A stretch of DNA of 64,000 bases from Pseudomonadaceae bacterium SI-3 (GTDB lineage Bacteria; Pseudomonadota; Gammaproteobacteria; Pseudomonadales; Pseudomonadaceae): contig CP026511.1 in assembly GCA_004010935.1 (NCBI GenBank), positions 2,480,001 through 2,544,000 on the forward strand, given 5' to 3'. The translations under genes were made by a program, and so were the position numbers. Positions within the stretch are counted from its first letter, which is position 1; each line of letters begins with the position of its first letter. The notes beneath the pieces are model-generated. The model worked only from the letters and a program-made list of their open reading frames with translations. It ran no database searches and had not been told where the DNA came from. This document shows, piece after piece, positions 28,083 through 36,225 of the stretch.

Positions 28083-28736
28083 CTAACTGGCTGCTCGATC
28101 ACCTACCCGCACAATACCGGTATCAATGGCCAGATGAACCAGCTCCGCATGCGAGCTGACCTGCAGCTTGCTCTTGAGGAGCGTCAGGTAGTTGGACACC
28201 GTCTTACCACTGATGCAAAGCCGTTCGGCGATCAGTCGCGCCGGTGTGCCCTTGGCGAGCATTACGAAGATTTCGAATTCACGCTGTGTCATTCCTTGCA
28301 AGCGTGGATCCTGCGCATTAGCCGCCACCGGGTTGCGTGCCAATTGGGTGGCCAGCGTCTGTTCGATGTAGGCGTGACCGGCCAAGGTACGGCGTACCGC
28401 GTCCAAGAGCACCTCCGGCGATGAGCTCTTGGTGATATAGCCGGCGGCTCCGGCATCCAGTGCCTGGCGCACCAGGGGTAATTCGTCGTGCATGCTAAAG
28501 AACAGCACGCGCAGTTGTGGCAGCCGCTGCAACAGGCGCCGTGTGGTTTCGACGCCGCTGATGCCGGGTAGTCCGACATCCATGATGACCAGGCTTGGGG
28601 CCACCTCCAGAGCTTTGGCCAAGGCCTCCTCGCCATCGCAGGCCTCAATGACCTGAACGTCGGGTAGCAAGACGCGTAGTAGCGCAGCGTAGCCCTGGCG
28701 GACTACGGCGTGATCGTCAACGAGAAGGATCTTCAT
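28083..28736 (-). CDS. pedR2: LuxR-type response regulator, PedR2/ExaE-like
   Basis: NarL/LuxR-family regulator of 217 residues. Receiver: VDDHAVVR, phosphorylated Asp in VIMDVGLPGISG, and Lys in YITKSSS; C-terminal LuxR helix-turn-helix with TPARLIAERLCISGKTVSNY. It lies downstream of its kinase with a 20-base overlap. In P. putida the equivalent pair controls the pedH/pedE switch in response to lanthanides. Confidence 0.88.
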   Translation of the reverse strand: MKILLVDDHAVVRQGYAALLRVLLPDVQVIEACDGEEALAKALEVAPSLVIMDVGLPGISGVETTRRLLQRLPQLRVLFFSMHDELPLVRQALDAGAAGYITKSSSPEVLLDAVRRTLAGHAYIEQTLATQLARNPVAANAQDPRLQGMTQREFEIFVMLAKGTPARLIAERLCISGKTVSNYLTLLKSKLQVSSHAELVHLAIDTGIVRVGDRAAS

Positions 28737-30000
28737 TGGAGCATGACTCCCTGATCGGAATGTCCAGATAGACCACCCAGCCGTAACCTACTCGCCCGCA
28801 CGCGATCAACCGGCCATCCAGCGCCCGGGCACGTTCATGCATCGAACGCAGGCCAATGCCGGGCCGTCCGGGTGCGCCGTGTCCGTGGCCATTGTCACGC
28901 ACGAGCAGCCGCAGCCGACCGCCGTTCATGCGCAGGCGAATGAACACGAAGCTGGCACAGGCATGCTTGGCCACATTTGTGAGCGATTCCTGCAGCAAAC
29001 GGTACAGCTGTTCTTTCTTGTTCAGCGCAAGGGAGGGAATGCGCCGGTCGATCTGCACGCGCAACGTGATCCCTTGCGCGCTCTGCCACTGCTCGGCCAA
29101 CAGGTGTATTGCTTCAGGCAATTCCAAATGGTCGAGCATCACGGGATAGAGCTCGCGCGTCAGCCTGCGAAAACCGTCCTGCAATTGTTCGCAGTGATCA
29201 TCCAGAGTGCGTGCGGTTGTGCTGACCAGTTGCGGCTGGTCTTTTATCGCCTGTAGCAAGCAAGCCTGGGCGCGGATACCGGCCAGGTATTGCCCAAGAT
29301 CATCATGCAGCGCCTGGGCGAGCTGTGTGCGCTCACGCTCCTGCAGCTCCAGTAACGAGCGCGTCAGGTCATCGTTTTCTCGCCGGGTGTACTCCAAGGC
29401 GCTGACCATGCGGTTGAAATGCCCGGATAACTGCTGTGCCTCCAGCAGGGAGTGGCTCGGCAGACGCATATCGAGACGGCCTTGGGAAACCTGGCCAAAG
29501 GCGGCAAGCAACTCGTTCAGCACGCCCAGCGCAGGCCTGACAGCCCACCGGATCGCCAGCAGGCTCAGCAATAACGCACTGCCGAACCATGCCAACAGCT
29601 GTAGCAGGGATTCCTCGACTTCCTCGATCTCGTCTCGGGGATCGACGCTCAGTTGCAAGGTTCGACCCTCTGGCATCTGCACAGTCAGCGGCGGGGGCAG
29701 CTCGGCGGGATACAACAGGATCTCGAGCCAGGTGCTTCGCTGCGGGCGGACCTCGCGGCTTGGGACACCTGGGCCCAACCAGCGAACCTGAACATGCCGC
29801 AAGTGCCGCGTCAGCTCAGGCTGGAGTGCAGCGGGATCGCGCTCCGCTACATCGGTGAGATAGCTGAGCACGGCACCCGCCGCCGCCAGTTCGCGGCTGA
29901 CGTCTTGACTGGCCTGACGCAGCAGTACAGCCAAGCAGACGGCCGCAACCAGGCTAAAAAACAGCGAGACCAGCAGGCTGATACGCCAGAGTGCTGACAT
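28717..30000 (-). CDS. pedS2: Membrane sensor histidine kinase, PedS2/ExaD-like
   Basis: A 427-residue kinase: membrane span 1 (about 7-27), a periplasmic part of about 105 residues, span 2 (about 134-152), HAMP, then a HisKA_3 domain with His232 in QALHDDLGQYLAG and a HATPase with DNGHGHG and GIGLRSM. An acidic run (Asp120, Asp123, Glu124, Glu126, Glu127, Glu129, Glu130) sits just outside span 2 and could coordinate a metal. ATG 30000; a TTG at 30006 is possible. Partner of the regulator downstream. Confidence 0.88.
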   Translation of the reverse strand: MSALWRISLLVSLFFSLVAAVCLAVLLRQASQDVSRELAAAGAVLSYLTDVAERDPAALQPELTRHLRHVQVRWLGPGVPSREVRPQRSTWLEILLYPAELPPPLTVQMPEGRTLQLSVDPRDEIEEVEESLLQLLAWFGSALLLSLLAIRWAVRPALGVLNELLAAFGQVSQGRLDMRLPSHSLLEAQQLSGHFNRMVSALEYTRRENDDLTRSLLELQERERTQLAQALHDDLGQYLAGIRAQACLLQAIKDQPQLVSTTARTLDDHCEQLQDGFRRLTRELYPVMLDHLELPEAIHLLAEQWQSAQGITLRVQIDRRIPSLALNKKEQLYRLLQESLTNVAKHACASFVFIRLRMNGGRLRLLVRDNGHGHGAPGRPGIGLRSMHERARALDGRLIACGRVGYGWVVYLDIPIRESCSNEDPSR

Positions 30001-30037
30001 GCTCAATGTCCGCTTTTAAGGGCAGCAGGTTGATGCG

Positions 30038-30475
30038 CTACTTGACCAAGAAGCTTCCTTCCATGCCCTTGTTCTGCAGCCCTTTGCAATAGAAGGGGTA
30101 ACGGCCGGGCTTGATCGGCAGGAAAAAGATTTCCGCCTCACCGGCTTCTTCGAATTCAAGCTCGACCAAAGTCACAGCCTTGATTTCCACGCCTCCGGCT
30201 TCGACCTTGCGCAGGAAGATTGCCTGCGAAAACTCCGGTGCCTGGAAAGCGCATTCTTTCTGGCCTTCGGCGATGACCTTGAGTTGATAGGCCACGCCGG
30301 TCTCGAGTTGGTACTCCTTCTGCGAGACCGCGTAATCGCTTTCTTCGGAACCGAATCTGAGATCCGGCAGCGATTGCGTGCGACGGGTAAGGTCACCGGC
30401 GGCAAGCACCTGATCGAAGCCGATCAGGCTGGCAATCAACAGGAGCTGAAGGGTGAGCGCTTTGAATGGAGGCAT
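30038..30475 (-). CDS. Cupredoxin-like periplasmic protein
   Basis: A 145-residue exported protein (signal peptide ending near VLAA) whose C-terminal block PGRYPFYCKGLQNKGMEG matches the copper-site loop of blue copper proteins. The usual His between Cys and Met is absent (Cys, then Leu-Gln, then Met), so a normal type I copper site seems unlikely. It is 31 bases upstream of the PedS2-like kinase and divergent from the ABC binding protein, sharing a regulator box. Confidence 0.7.
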   Translation of the reverse strand: MPPFKALTLQLLLIASLIGFDQVLAAGDLTRRTQSLPDLRFGSEESDYAVSQKEYQLETGVAYQLKVIAEGQKECAFQAPEFSQAIFLRKVEAGGVEIKAVTLVELEFEEAGEAEIFFLPIKPGRYPFYCKGLQNKGMEGSFLVK

Positions 30476-30538
30476 GGGGTCTTCTCGTTATTGTTATGCA
30501 CGGTTCTATGCTAGAGGCGGCCGCCGGGCGCCGGTTTA

Positions 30539-30549
30539 CTACCTTGGTA
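30539..30549. promoter_or_regulatory. Putative alcohol-oxidation regulator box (copy d)
   Basis: CTACCTTGGTA, containing the near-palindrome TACC-TT-GGTA. It lies 70 bp from the cupredoxin start and 84 bp from the binding protein start, in a divergent region. Confidence 0.55.
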
Positions 30550-30628
30550 CACAGCAGCTGGTACTTTCTGCATATTCCCCCGCCCCGACAGGGTTCCTAT
30601 GCTGACCGCAACGCCATAGGAGTCGTCC

Positions 30629-31822
30629 ATGCGCCCTCTTTCTTTCCGCATCCGTTGCTTGATCACCCTCGCCTGTTGCGCCGCTTTCGTCAGTGACGCA
30701 GGCGCAGCGGAGCCAGAACTCTCGGTGCGCATCGGTTACCTAGGCTACCGCCCGGACCCAGGCCCTCTGCTATCCAACGTGATCCCCGAGCCGGTTGATG
30801 CCGGCTTGAGCGGTGCCGAACTGGCCATTGCCGACAGCAACAGCACAGGACGTTTCCTCAAACACAGCTATGCCTTGAATAGCATCACGGCCGAAACACC
30901 AGAGCAACTCCAGAACGAGGCCCGGCAGCTGCATGATCAGGGGGTTCGATTGTTCGTCGTGAATGCGCCCGCTAAAAGCCTGGAAGCGCTAGCCTCTGCC
31001 ATGCCGGACAGCCTGCTGATCAACGCCGGCAGCCCCGATGACGAACTGCGAACGACCCGCTGCCTGGGTAACGTGCTGCATACCCTTCCAAGCCGCAGTA
31101 TGTTGGCCGACGCGCTGGGGCAGTTCCTTGCCGTGCGCCGTTGGAACCGCTGGCTGTTGATCAGCGGGCCGACCGAGGAGGATCAGGCCTATGCCGAGGC
31201 GATCAAGCGTGCCGCCAAACGGTTCGGCCACAAGATCATCGAAGAGAAGCCCTGGACCTTCGATAACGACCAGCGGCGCACAGCTCAAGCCGACATGCCC
31301 CTGTTCACTCAAGCTGGCGAGTACGACGTGGTCGTGGTGGCTGATGAGCGCGGCGACTTCGGCGAGTACGTGCCCTACCACACCTGGCTTCCGCGGCCGG
31401 TAGTGGGCACGCAGGGCCTGATCCCGACAGGCTGGCATAAAACGGTCGAAACCTATGGCGCTGCGCAGCTCCAGAAGCGCTTCGAAGCACATGCCAATCG
31501 CTGGATGAACGACCGCGATTTCGCTGTCTGGATCGGCGTGCGCAGCCTCGCCACGGCAATCACCAAGCTCGGCACCGCCGACCCCGACGCAATACGCCAG
31601 ATATCGCTGAGCGAGACGCTGCCGGTCGATGGATTCAAAGGCCGCAAGCTGACGTTCCGGCCCTGGAACGGCCAGCTGCGCCAGCCGATCCCGCTCGTGC
31701 ATCCACGTGGTCTGGTATCCAACTCGCCCCAGGAGGGCTTCCTGCACCCCACCAGTGAACTGGATACCCTGGGGTTCGATCGTCCGGAGAGCAAATGCCG
31801 GTTGAGCGAGGCGAGCCGATGA
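30629..31822 (+). CDS. ABC substrate-binding protein of the PQQ alcohol dehydrogenase system
   Basis: A 397-residue exported protein with a type I binding fold, of the family that always accompanies PQQ-dependent alcohol dehydrogenase loci (TIGR03863-type). Signal peptide ends near GAGAAE-like sequence (SDAGAAEPE). First gene of an ABC operon with the Sel1 protein, beta-propeller, ATPase and permease. AGGAG 8 bases before the ATG. The transported compound is unknown. Confidence 0.86.
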   Translation: MRPLSFRIRCLITLACCAAFVSDAGAAEPELSVRIGYLGYRPDPGPLLSNVIPEPVDAGLSGAELAIADSNSTGRFLKHSYALNSITAETPEQLQNEARQLHDQGVRLFVVNAPAKSLEALASAMPDSLLINAGSPDDELRTTRCLGNVLHTLPSRSMLADALGQFLAVRRWNRWLLISGPTEEDQAYAEAIKRAAKRFGHKIIEEKPWTFDNDQRRTAQADMPLFTQAGEYDVVVVADERGDFGEYVPYHTWLPRPVVGTQGLIPTGWHKTVETYGAAQLQKRFEAHANRWMNDRDFAVWIGVRSLATAITKLGTADPDAIRQISLSETLPVDGFKGRKLTFRPWNGQLRQPIPLVHPRGLVSNSPQEGFLHPTSELDTLGFDRPESKCRLSEASR

Positions 31823-32310
31823 GAGTCATGTCCCGCTGCATCTGCGGTCTGTTATTTAGCGGTTTGGCGCACACCGCGAGCGCCAGCGAGCTGGGGTATG
31901 ACGCCTACATCGACAGCCCGAAGCGGATCAAATGCATGTACGGCTACGTCACTGCCAAGACCGGAAATTTCGACGTTGCCAGGCAGATATTCGAGGACTG
32001 CATCGCGCGCTGGAACGACGTGTATTCGATGATCTGGCTGGCGCAGATGTACGAGTCTGGGTCGGGCGTGCCGGTGGATCTGGACAAAGCCGCTGCGCTC
32101 ATGGAACGCGGCGCCAATCAGCCCGATGAGGCCAGCTATGTGAGCCTGGCCCGGTACCACTGGGGTACAGCGCTAGCCGAAGGGCGCGGTGTGAAAAAAG
32201 ACCCGAAGGCCGCGCGAATGTGGCTGGAACGTGCATCCGAAGGCGGTCAGAGCGAAGCGGACGAATACTTGCTGCGTATGGATCAGTCACCGAATCAAAT
32301 TGCCCGCTGA
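31819..32310 (+). CDS. Exported Sel1-like repeat protein
   Basis: A 163-residue protein with a signal peptide and two to three Sel1 (TPR-like) repeats, for example IWLAQMYESGSGVPVD and GTALAEGRGVKKDPKAA. The ATG overlaps the stop of the binding protein (ATGA), so it is coupled. Likely a protein-interaction module for the ABC/quinoprotein system. Confidence 0.78.
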   Translation: MRVMSRCICGLLFSGLAHTASASELGYDAYIDSPKRIKCMYGYVTAKTGNFDVARQIFEDCIARWNDVYSMIWLAQMYESGSGVPVDLDKAAALMERGANQPDEASYVSLARYHWGTALAEGRGVKKDPKAARMWLERASEGGQSEADEYLLRMDQSPNQIAR

Positions 32311-32341
32311 GCGGTTAACACAACAACAAGAGAATCTATCC

Positions 32342-33313
32342 ATGCCCCGAACACTCCTTGCTGCTGCCATTTCCTGCGCGTTCGCTTGCACCAGTGCATC
32401 CGCTCTGGCGGCCACTGCCTATGTGTCGAACGAAAAAGACGACACCGTCAGTGTGATCGATCTGGATACGCTGGAAACGGTCGAGACGCTCGAGGTTGGC
32501 CAGCGTCCGCGCGGGCTGACGTTGTCACGCGACAACAAGCTGCTCTACATCTGCGCCAGCGACTCGGACACGGTTCAGGTCATGGACCTGGCAACCCGGA
32601 AGATCATCAAGCAACTGCCATCCGGCGCGGATCCCGAGCAGTTCGCCCTGCACCCGAACAACAAGTGGCTGTACATCTCCAACGAGGACGATGCGCTGGT
32701 AACGGTGGTCGACGTCGACAACGAGGAGGTACTGGCGCAGATCGACGTTGGCGTCGAGCCAGAGGGCATGGGCGTAAGCCCAGACGGCAAATGGGCGGTG
32801 AACACCAGCGAAACCACCAACATGCTGCACTGGATCGACACCAGTACCAACCAGCTGGTGGACAACACCCTGGTCGACCAGCGCCCGCGCCATGTCGAGT
32901 TCAACAAGGACAGCACGCTGCTCTGGGCCTCGTCGGAGATTGGCGGAACGGTAAGCGTCGTCGACGTTGAAAAGCGCGAAATCATCAAGACGCTGAACTT
33001 CAAGGTCAAAGGCGTGCATCCGGACAAGGTCCAGCCGGTCGGCATCAAGCTAAGTTCGGACGGCAAATACGCGTTCGTCGCGCTCGGCCCGGCCAACCAT
33101 ATCGCCGTGGTCGATGCGAAGACTTATGAGGTGCTCGACTACCTGCTGGTGGGCCGCCGGGTCTGGCACATGGCGTTCAACCTCGATGAGAGTCAATTGC
33201 TGACCACCAATGGCGTCAGCGGCGATGTTTCAGTGATCGATGTGGACTCGCTCAAGGTGATTAAATCGATCAAGGTCGGACGTTACCCCTGGGGCGTGGT
33301 GGTCGCGCCATGA
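32342..33313 (+). CDS. PQQ-associated YVTN beta-propeller protein
   Basis: A 323-residue exported protein with about seven beta-propeller repeats of the YVTN type (VSNEKDDTVSVIDLDTLETV and later copies), of the PQQ-dependent catabolism-associated family (TIGR03866-type). It probably binds a ligand or protein partner in the periplasm; no catalytic motif seen. Its stop overlaps the ATPase start by 4 bases. Confidence 0.88.
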   Translation: MPRTLLAAAISCAFACTSASALAATAYVSNEKDDTVSVIDLDTLETVETLEVGQRPRGLTLSRDNKLLYICASDSDTVQVMDLATRKIIKQLPSGADPEQFALHPNNKWLYISNEDDALVTVVDVDNEEVLAQIDVGVEPEGMGVSPDGKWAVNTSETTNMLHWIDTSTNQLVDNTLVDQRPRHVEFNKDSTLLWASSEIGGTVSVVDVEKREIIKTLNFKVKGVHPDKVQPVGIKLSSDGKYAFVALGPANHIAVVDAKTYEVLDYLLVGRRVWHMAFNLDESQLLTTNGVSGDVSVIDVDSLKVIKSIKVGRYPWGVVVAP

Positions 33314-34038
33314 CCGCGCTGCGGGTTGAGCGTGTCAGCTTCGCCTACGGGGAACGTCAGGCGCTGCACGATGTGAGTTTCAACACGGCGTCCGGAGGCT
33401 TTACCGCCCTGCTCGGCCCCAACGGAGCTGGCAAATCGACACTAATCGCGTTGCTGACGCGCCTGTACGACTTGCAGCAGGGCGACATCCAGGTGGCCGG
33501 CTTCAGTCTGCGCAGCCAGCCGCGCGAAGCCTTGCGGCGACTTGGGGTGGTCTTCCAGCAAAGCACGCTGGATCTGGATCTCAGCGTCGAGCAGAACCTG
33601 CGCTACCACGCCGCCCTGCATGGCATGCCGCGCAAGGTTGCCAATGACCGGATCGAAGTGGAGCTGGATCGCCAGCAATTGAGCGAGCGCCGCAAAAGCA
33701 AGGTGCGCGAACTCAATGGCGGCCATCGCCGAAGAGTGGAAATCGCCCGTGCCCTCCTCCACAAGCCGAGCCTGCTGCTGCTCGATGAAGCCAGTGCGGG
33801 GCTCGATCCGGCCAGCCGCCAGAACCTCAACGATCATGTGAGATCGCTTTGCAACGAGCAAGGCATGAGCGTGCTCTGGACGACCCACCTGCTCGACGAG
33901 GTCCAGGCAAGTGACGAGCTGATCATCCTCAATCGCGGCAACCTCGTAGCGCAGGGTCGCGCTGATGAGCTGGCTGCTGCCGATGGCAGCCTGCAGCAGA
34001 CCTTTGCCCGTCTCACTCGCAACGCGGTGCCGGCGTGA
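33310..34038 (+). CDS. ABC transporter ATP-binding protein, PQQ alcohol system
   Basis: A 242-residue ATPase with Walker A GPNGAGKST, Q-loop VVFQQ, Walker B LLLLDEASAGLDP and a His switch in TTHLLDEV. The signature motif reads LNGGHRRR instead of LSGGQ, a deviation seen in some export-type ATPases of this family (TIGR03864-type). Likely drives the permease downstream. Confidence 0.88.
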   Translation: MTALRVERVSFAYGERQALHDVSFNTASGGFTALLGPNGAGKSTLIALLTRLYDLQQGDIQVAGFSLRSQPREALRRLGVVFQQSTLDLDLSVEQNLRYHAALHGMPRKVANDRIEVELDRQQLSERRKSKVRELNGGHRRRVEIARALLHKPSLLLLDEASAGLDPASRQNLNDHVRSLCNEQGMSVLWTTHLLDEVQASDELIILNRGNLVAQGRADELAAADGSLQQTFARLTRNAVPA

Positions 34039-34087
34039 TGTGTCCCGTTCAAGCCGTATGCCCCGCCTCAATTCAGGAATCCCGGCC

Positions 34088-34879
34088 ATGACCCCCTATT
34101 GGGAATGCCTGCGAGCAATCGTGTTTCGCGAGTGGCTGCGCTTCGTTCAGCAGCGCTCACGGTTCTTCAGCGCCCTGGTGCGCCCGCTGCTCTGGCTGGT
34201 GGTGTTCGCTGCCGGATTTCGCGCCGCCTTGGGCATCGCCATTATCGAACCCTACGAGACCTATATCACCTACGAGACCTGGATCGTGCCGGGCCTGGCC
34301 TGCATGATCCTGCTGTTCAACGGCATGCAGGGCTCCCTCTCGATGGTGTATGACCGCGAGATGGGCAGCATGCGCGTGCTGCTGACCAGTCCGCTGCCGC
34401 GCAGTTTTCTGCTGGCGAGCAAGCTATTGGCGACTGCGCTGATCTCGCTGCTGCAGGTCTATGCGTTCCTACTTATCGCCTGGTTCTACGGCGTCCAACC
34501 GCCTGCGGCCGGCCTGCTGACAGCGCTACCAGCCCTCTTGCTGGTGGCGCTGCTGCTGAGTGCGCTGGGGCTGTTGTTATCCAACGGCATTCGGCAGCTG
34601 GAAAACTTCGCCGGGGTGATGAATTTCGTCATCTTCCCGATGTTTTTTCTGTCGTCGGCGCTCTATCCACTCTGGAAAATGCGCGAAGCCAGTGAATGGT
34701 TGTTCTGGATCTGCTCGTTTAACCCCTTTACCTACGCGGTGGAGTTGGTTCGCTTTGCACTGTATGAACGGCTCAATCCGCTGGCGCTGGCGGTGTGCCT
34801 TGGCCTGACGCTGCTCTTCAGTCTGCTTGCGGTGCTCAGTTTCAATCCGCAGCACGCCGCGCTACGCCGGGCTACCTAA
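34088..34879 (+). CDS. pedC: ABC-2 type permease, PedC-like
   Basis: A 263-residue membrane protein with six spans, of the ABC-2 type, containing the family region YDREMGSMRVLLTSPLPR. TIGR03861-type permeases accompany PQQ alcohol dehydrogenases. An ABC-2 permease usually exports, which is at odds with a paired binding protein; the direction of transport is uncertain. ATG 34088. Confidence 0.84.
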   Translation: MTPYWECLRAIVFREWLRFVQQRSRFFSALVRPLLWLVVFAAGFRAALGIAIIEPYETYITYETWIVPGLACMILLFNGMQGSLSMVYDREMGSMRVLLTSPLPRSFLLASKLLATALISLLQVYAFLLIAWFYGVQPPAAGLLTALPALLLVALLLSALGLLLSNGIRQLENFAGVMNFVIFPMFFLSSALYPLWKMREASEWLFWICSFNPFTYAVELVRFALYERLNPLALAVCLGLTLLFSLLAVLSFNPQHAALRRAT

Positions 34880-35213
34880 GCCGTTCTCTGCTACTTTAGT
34901 ACTGATTTCCCTGTCGATCGTAGGATTTCAAACCGCTGCACTTTGCACTGTAATGTGGCCGACCGAAGTACTGAAAAGCTGGGCATGCCAAAGCCAACCG
35001 GGTTCGCTGCAGATCGCAGGGGCTTGCAGTGCAGAAGACGCCACGGCTGTTTGCGCCGATGGTTTTCTTTCCCCGGACTGGGCAAGCTTGTGGGTGAACA
35101 GCTTCTGATCGAATAGGCGCCGCACAATGGCTGCCATTGTCGACCGAAGCCGCGCACACTAAAGGTCTCTTCCGATCTACCCCACCATAATCACAACAAT
35201 GAGGTGACCGGCC
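34880..35213 (+). other. Long leader of the erbR-like gene
   Basis: A 334-bp gap holding motif copy e at 34891-34901, about 313 bp before the regulator start. A ribosome-binding site (GAGGTG) precedes the ATG. No other gene or clear terminator was seen; it could carry a long 5' untranslated region. Confidence 0.5.
34891..34901. promoter_or_regulatory. Putative alcohol-oxidation regulator box (copy e)
   Basis: CTACTTTAGTA, a palindrome-like TACT-TT-AGTA, full match to the cluster consensus, at the start of the leader of the LuxR-type regulator. Confidence 0.5.
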
Positions 35214-35879
35214 ATGTACAAGATACTGATCGCTGATGACCACCCGCTTTTTCGTGAAGCCATCCATAACGTCATCCAGGACGGCTTTCCAGGCAGCGAG
35301 ATCCTTGAAACCGCCGATCTGGACAGTGCGCTGGCGATGACGCTGGAAAATGACGATCTCGACCTGGTGCTGCTCGACCTGAATATGCCCGGCATGCACG
35401 GCCTGAACGGCCTGATCAACATGCGCAACGAGGCGCCGACCATTCCAGTGGTGATCGTGTCTGCCGAGCAGGACAAGCAAGTGGTGCTGCAGGCCATCAC
35501 CTACGGCGCGTGCGGCTTCATCACCAAGTCATCGCCACGCGCGCAGATGACCGAAGCCATCGAGCAAATCCTCAACGGCAATGTCTACCTGCCTTCGGAC
35601 ATCATCCGCAGCCAGAAAGCCAATACCCGCCGCTCCCAGCACAACGAACAGAGCATCGCGCCCGAGCTGTTGCAGGCACTGACCCGCAAGCAGCTACTGG
35701 TGCTCGAACGCATGACCAAGGGCGAATCCAACAAGCAGATTGCCTACAACCTCGATATCGCCGAAACCACGGTCAAGGCTCATGTCTCGGCTATCCTGCG
35801 CAAGCTCAACGTGCACAACCGCGTACAAGCCATCCTCTCGGCGGGTGATATCGACTTCACCGCGTATCTGCGCAGGTGA
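35214..35879 (+). CDS. erbR: LuxR-type response regulator, ErbR/AgmR-like
   Basis: A 221-residue NarL/LuxR-family regulator: [10 protein letters not shown], phosphorylated Asp in [13 protein letters not shown], Lys in FITKSSP, and a C-terminal LuxR domain with [15 protein letters not shown] and [20 protein letters not shown]. ErbR/AgmR regulators control PQQ alcohol oxidation in P. aeruginosa and P. putida. It is the likely top regulator here and probably binds the shared 11-bp motif. Confidence 0.88.
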   Translation: MYKILIADDHPLFREAIHNVIQDGFPGSEILETADLDSALAMTLENDDLDLVLLDLNMPGMHGLNGLINMRNEAPTIPVVIVSAEQDKQVVLQAITYGACGFITKSSPRAQMTEAIEQILNGNVYLPSDIIRSQKANTRRSQHNEQSIAPELLQALTRKQLLVLERMTKGESNKQIAYNLDIAETTVKAHVSAILRKLNVHNRVQAILSAGDIDFTAYLRR

Positions 35880-35964
35880 TAACCAACACCCACGCAGCTA
35901 CGCTCGCCTCTGCGATAAACCTAATCCCTTGTAGGACCCGGATCACTGGCTGACGCCGCATCCC

Positions 35965-36031
35965 GTAGGAGCCAGCTTGCTGGCGATCAAGGGGATCCCG
36001 CGTAGCAGCGGATCGCGAGCAAGCTCGCTCC
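35965..36031. repeat. Inverted REP pair (REPIN-like)
   Basis: A GTAGGAGCCAGCTTGCTGGC unit at 35965-35987 and an inverted unit GATCGCGAGCAAGCTCGCTC at 36011-36030, facing each other with a GGGGATCCCGCG spacer. This is the classic Pseudomonas REP pair, a non-autonomous mobile element dependent on a RAYT transposase. Confidence 0.88.
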
Positions 36032-36126
36032 AACGAGACTGCGCCCTACCGTCTGCTTTGTGCGTGACGTTCACCAAGTCGTAAACGCAGGACCTCCCGT
36101 AATACGATACGGTCTCCGCCACCCTA

Positions 36127-36150
36127 TGTAGGAGCCAGCTTGCTGGCAAT
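36127..36150 (+). repeat. Single REP unit
   Basis: A second direct copy of the unit at 35965 (TGTAGGAGCCAGCTTGCTGG and following CAAT), about 160 bp downstream of the first. Confidence 0.85.
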
Positions 36151-36225
36151 CACGGGGCTCGCGCCTAGCGATTGGCTAACGGCGTCAGCGACGCCGAGCA
36201 CTTGTCGATCGAGCCTGGCGCTGTT

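Larger units (their letters stand above)
35880..36225. other. Intergenic region with REP elements
   Basis: A 346-bp gap between two convergent genes that contains three REP units (see the repeat entries). The rest is non-coding; no further feature is seen. Confidence 0.7.
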
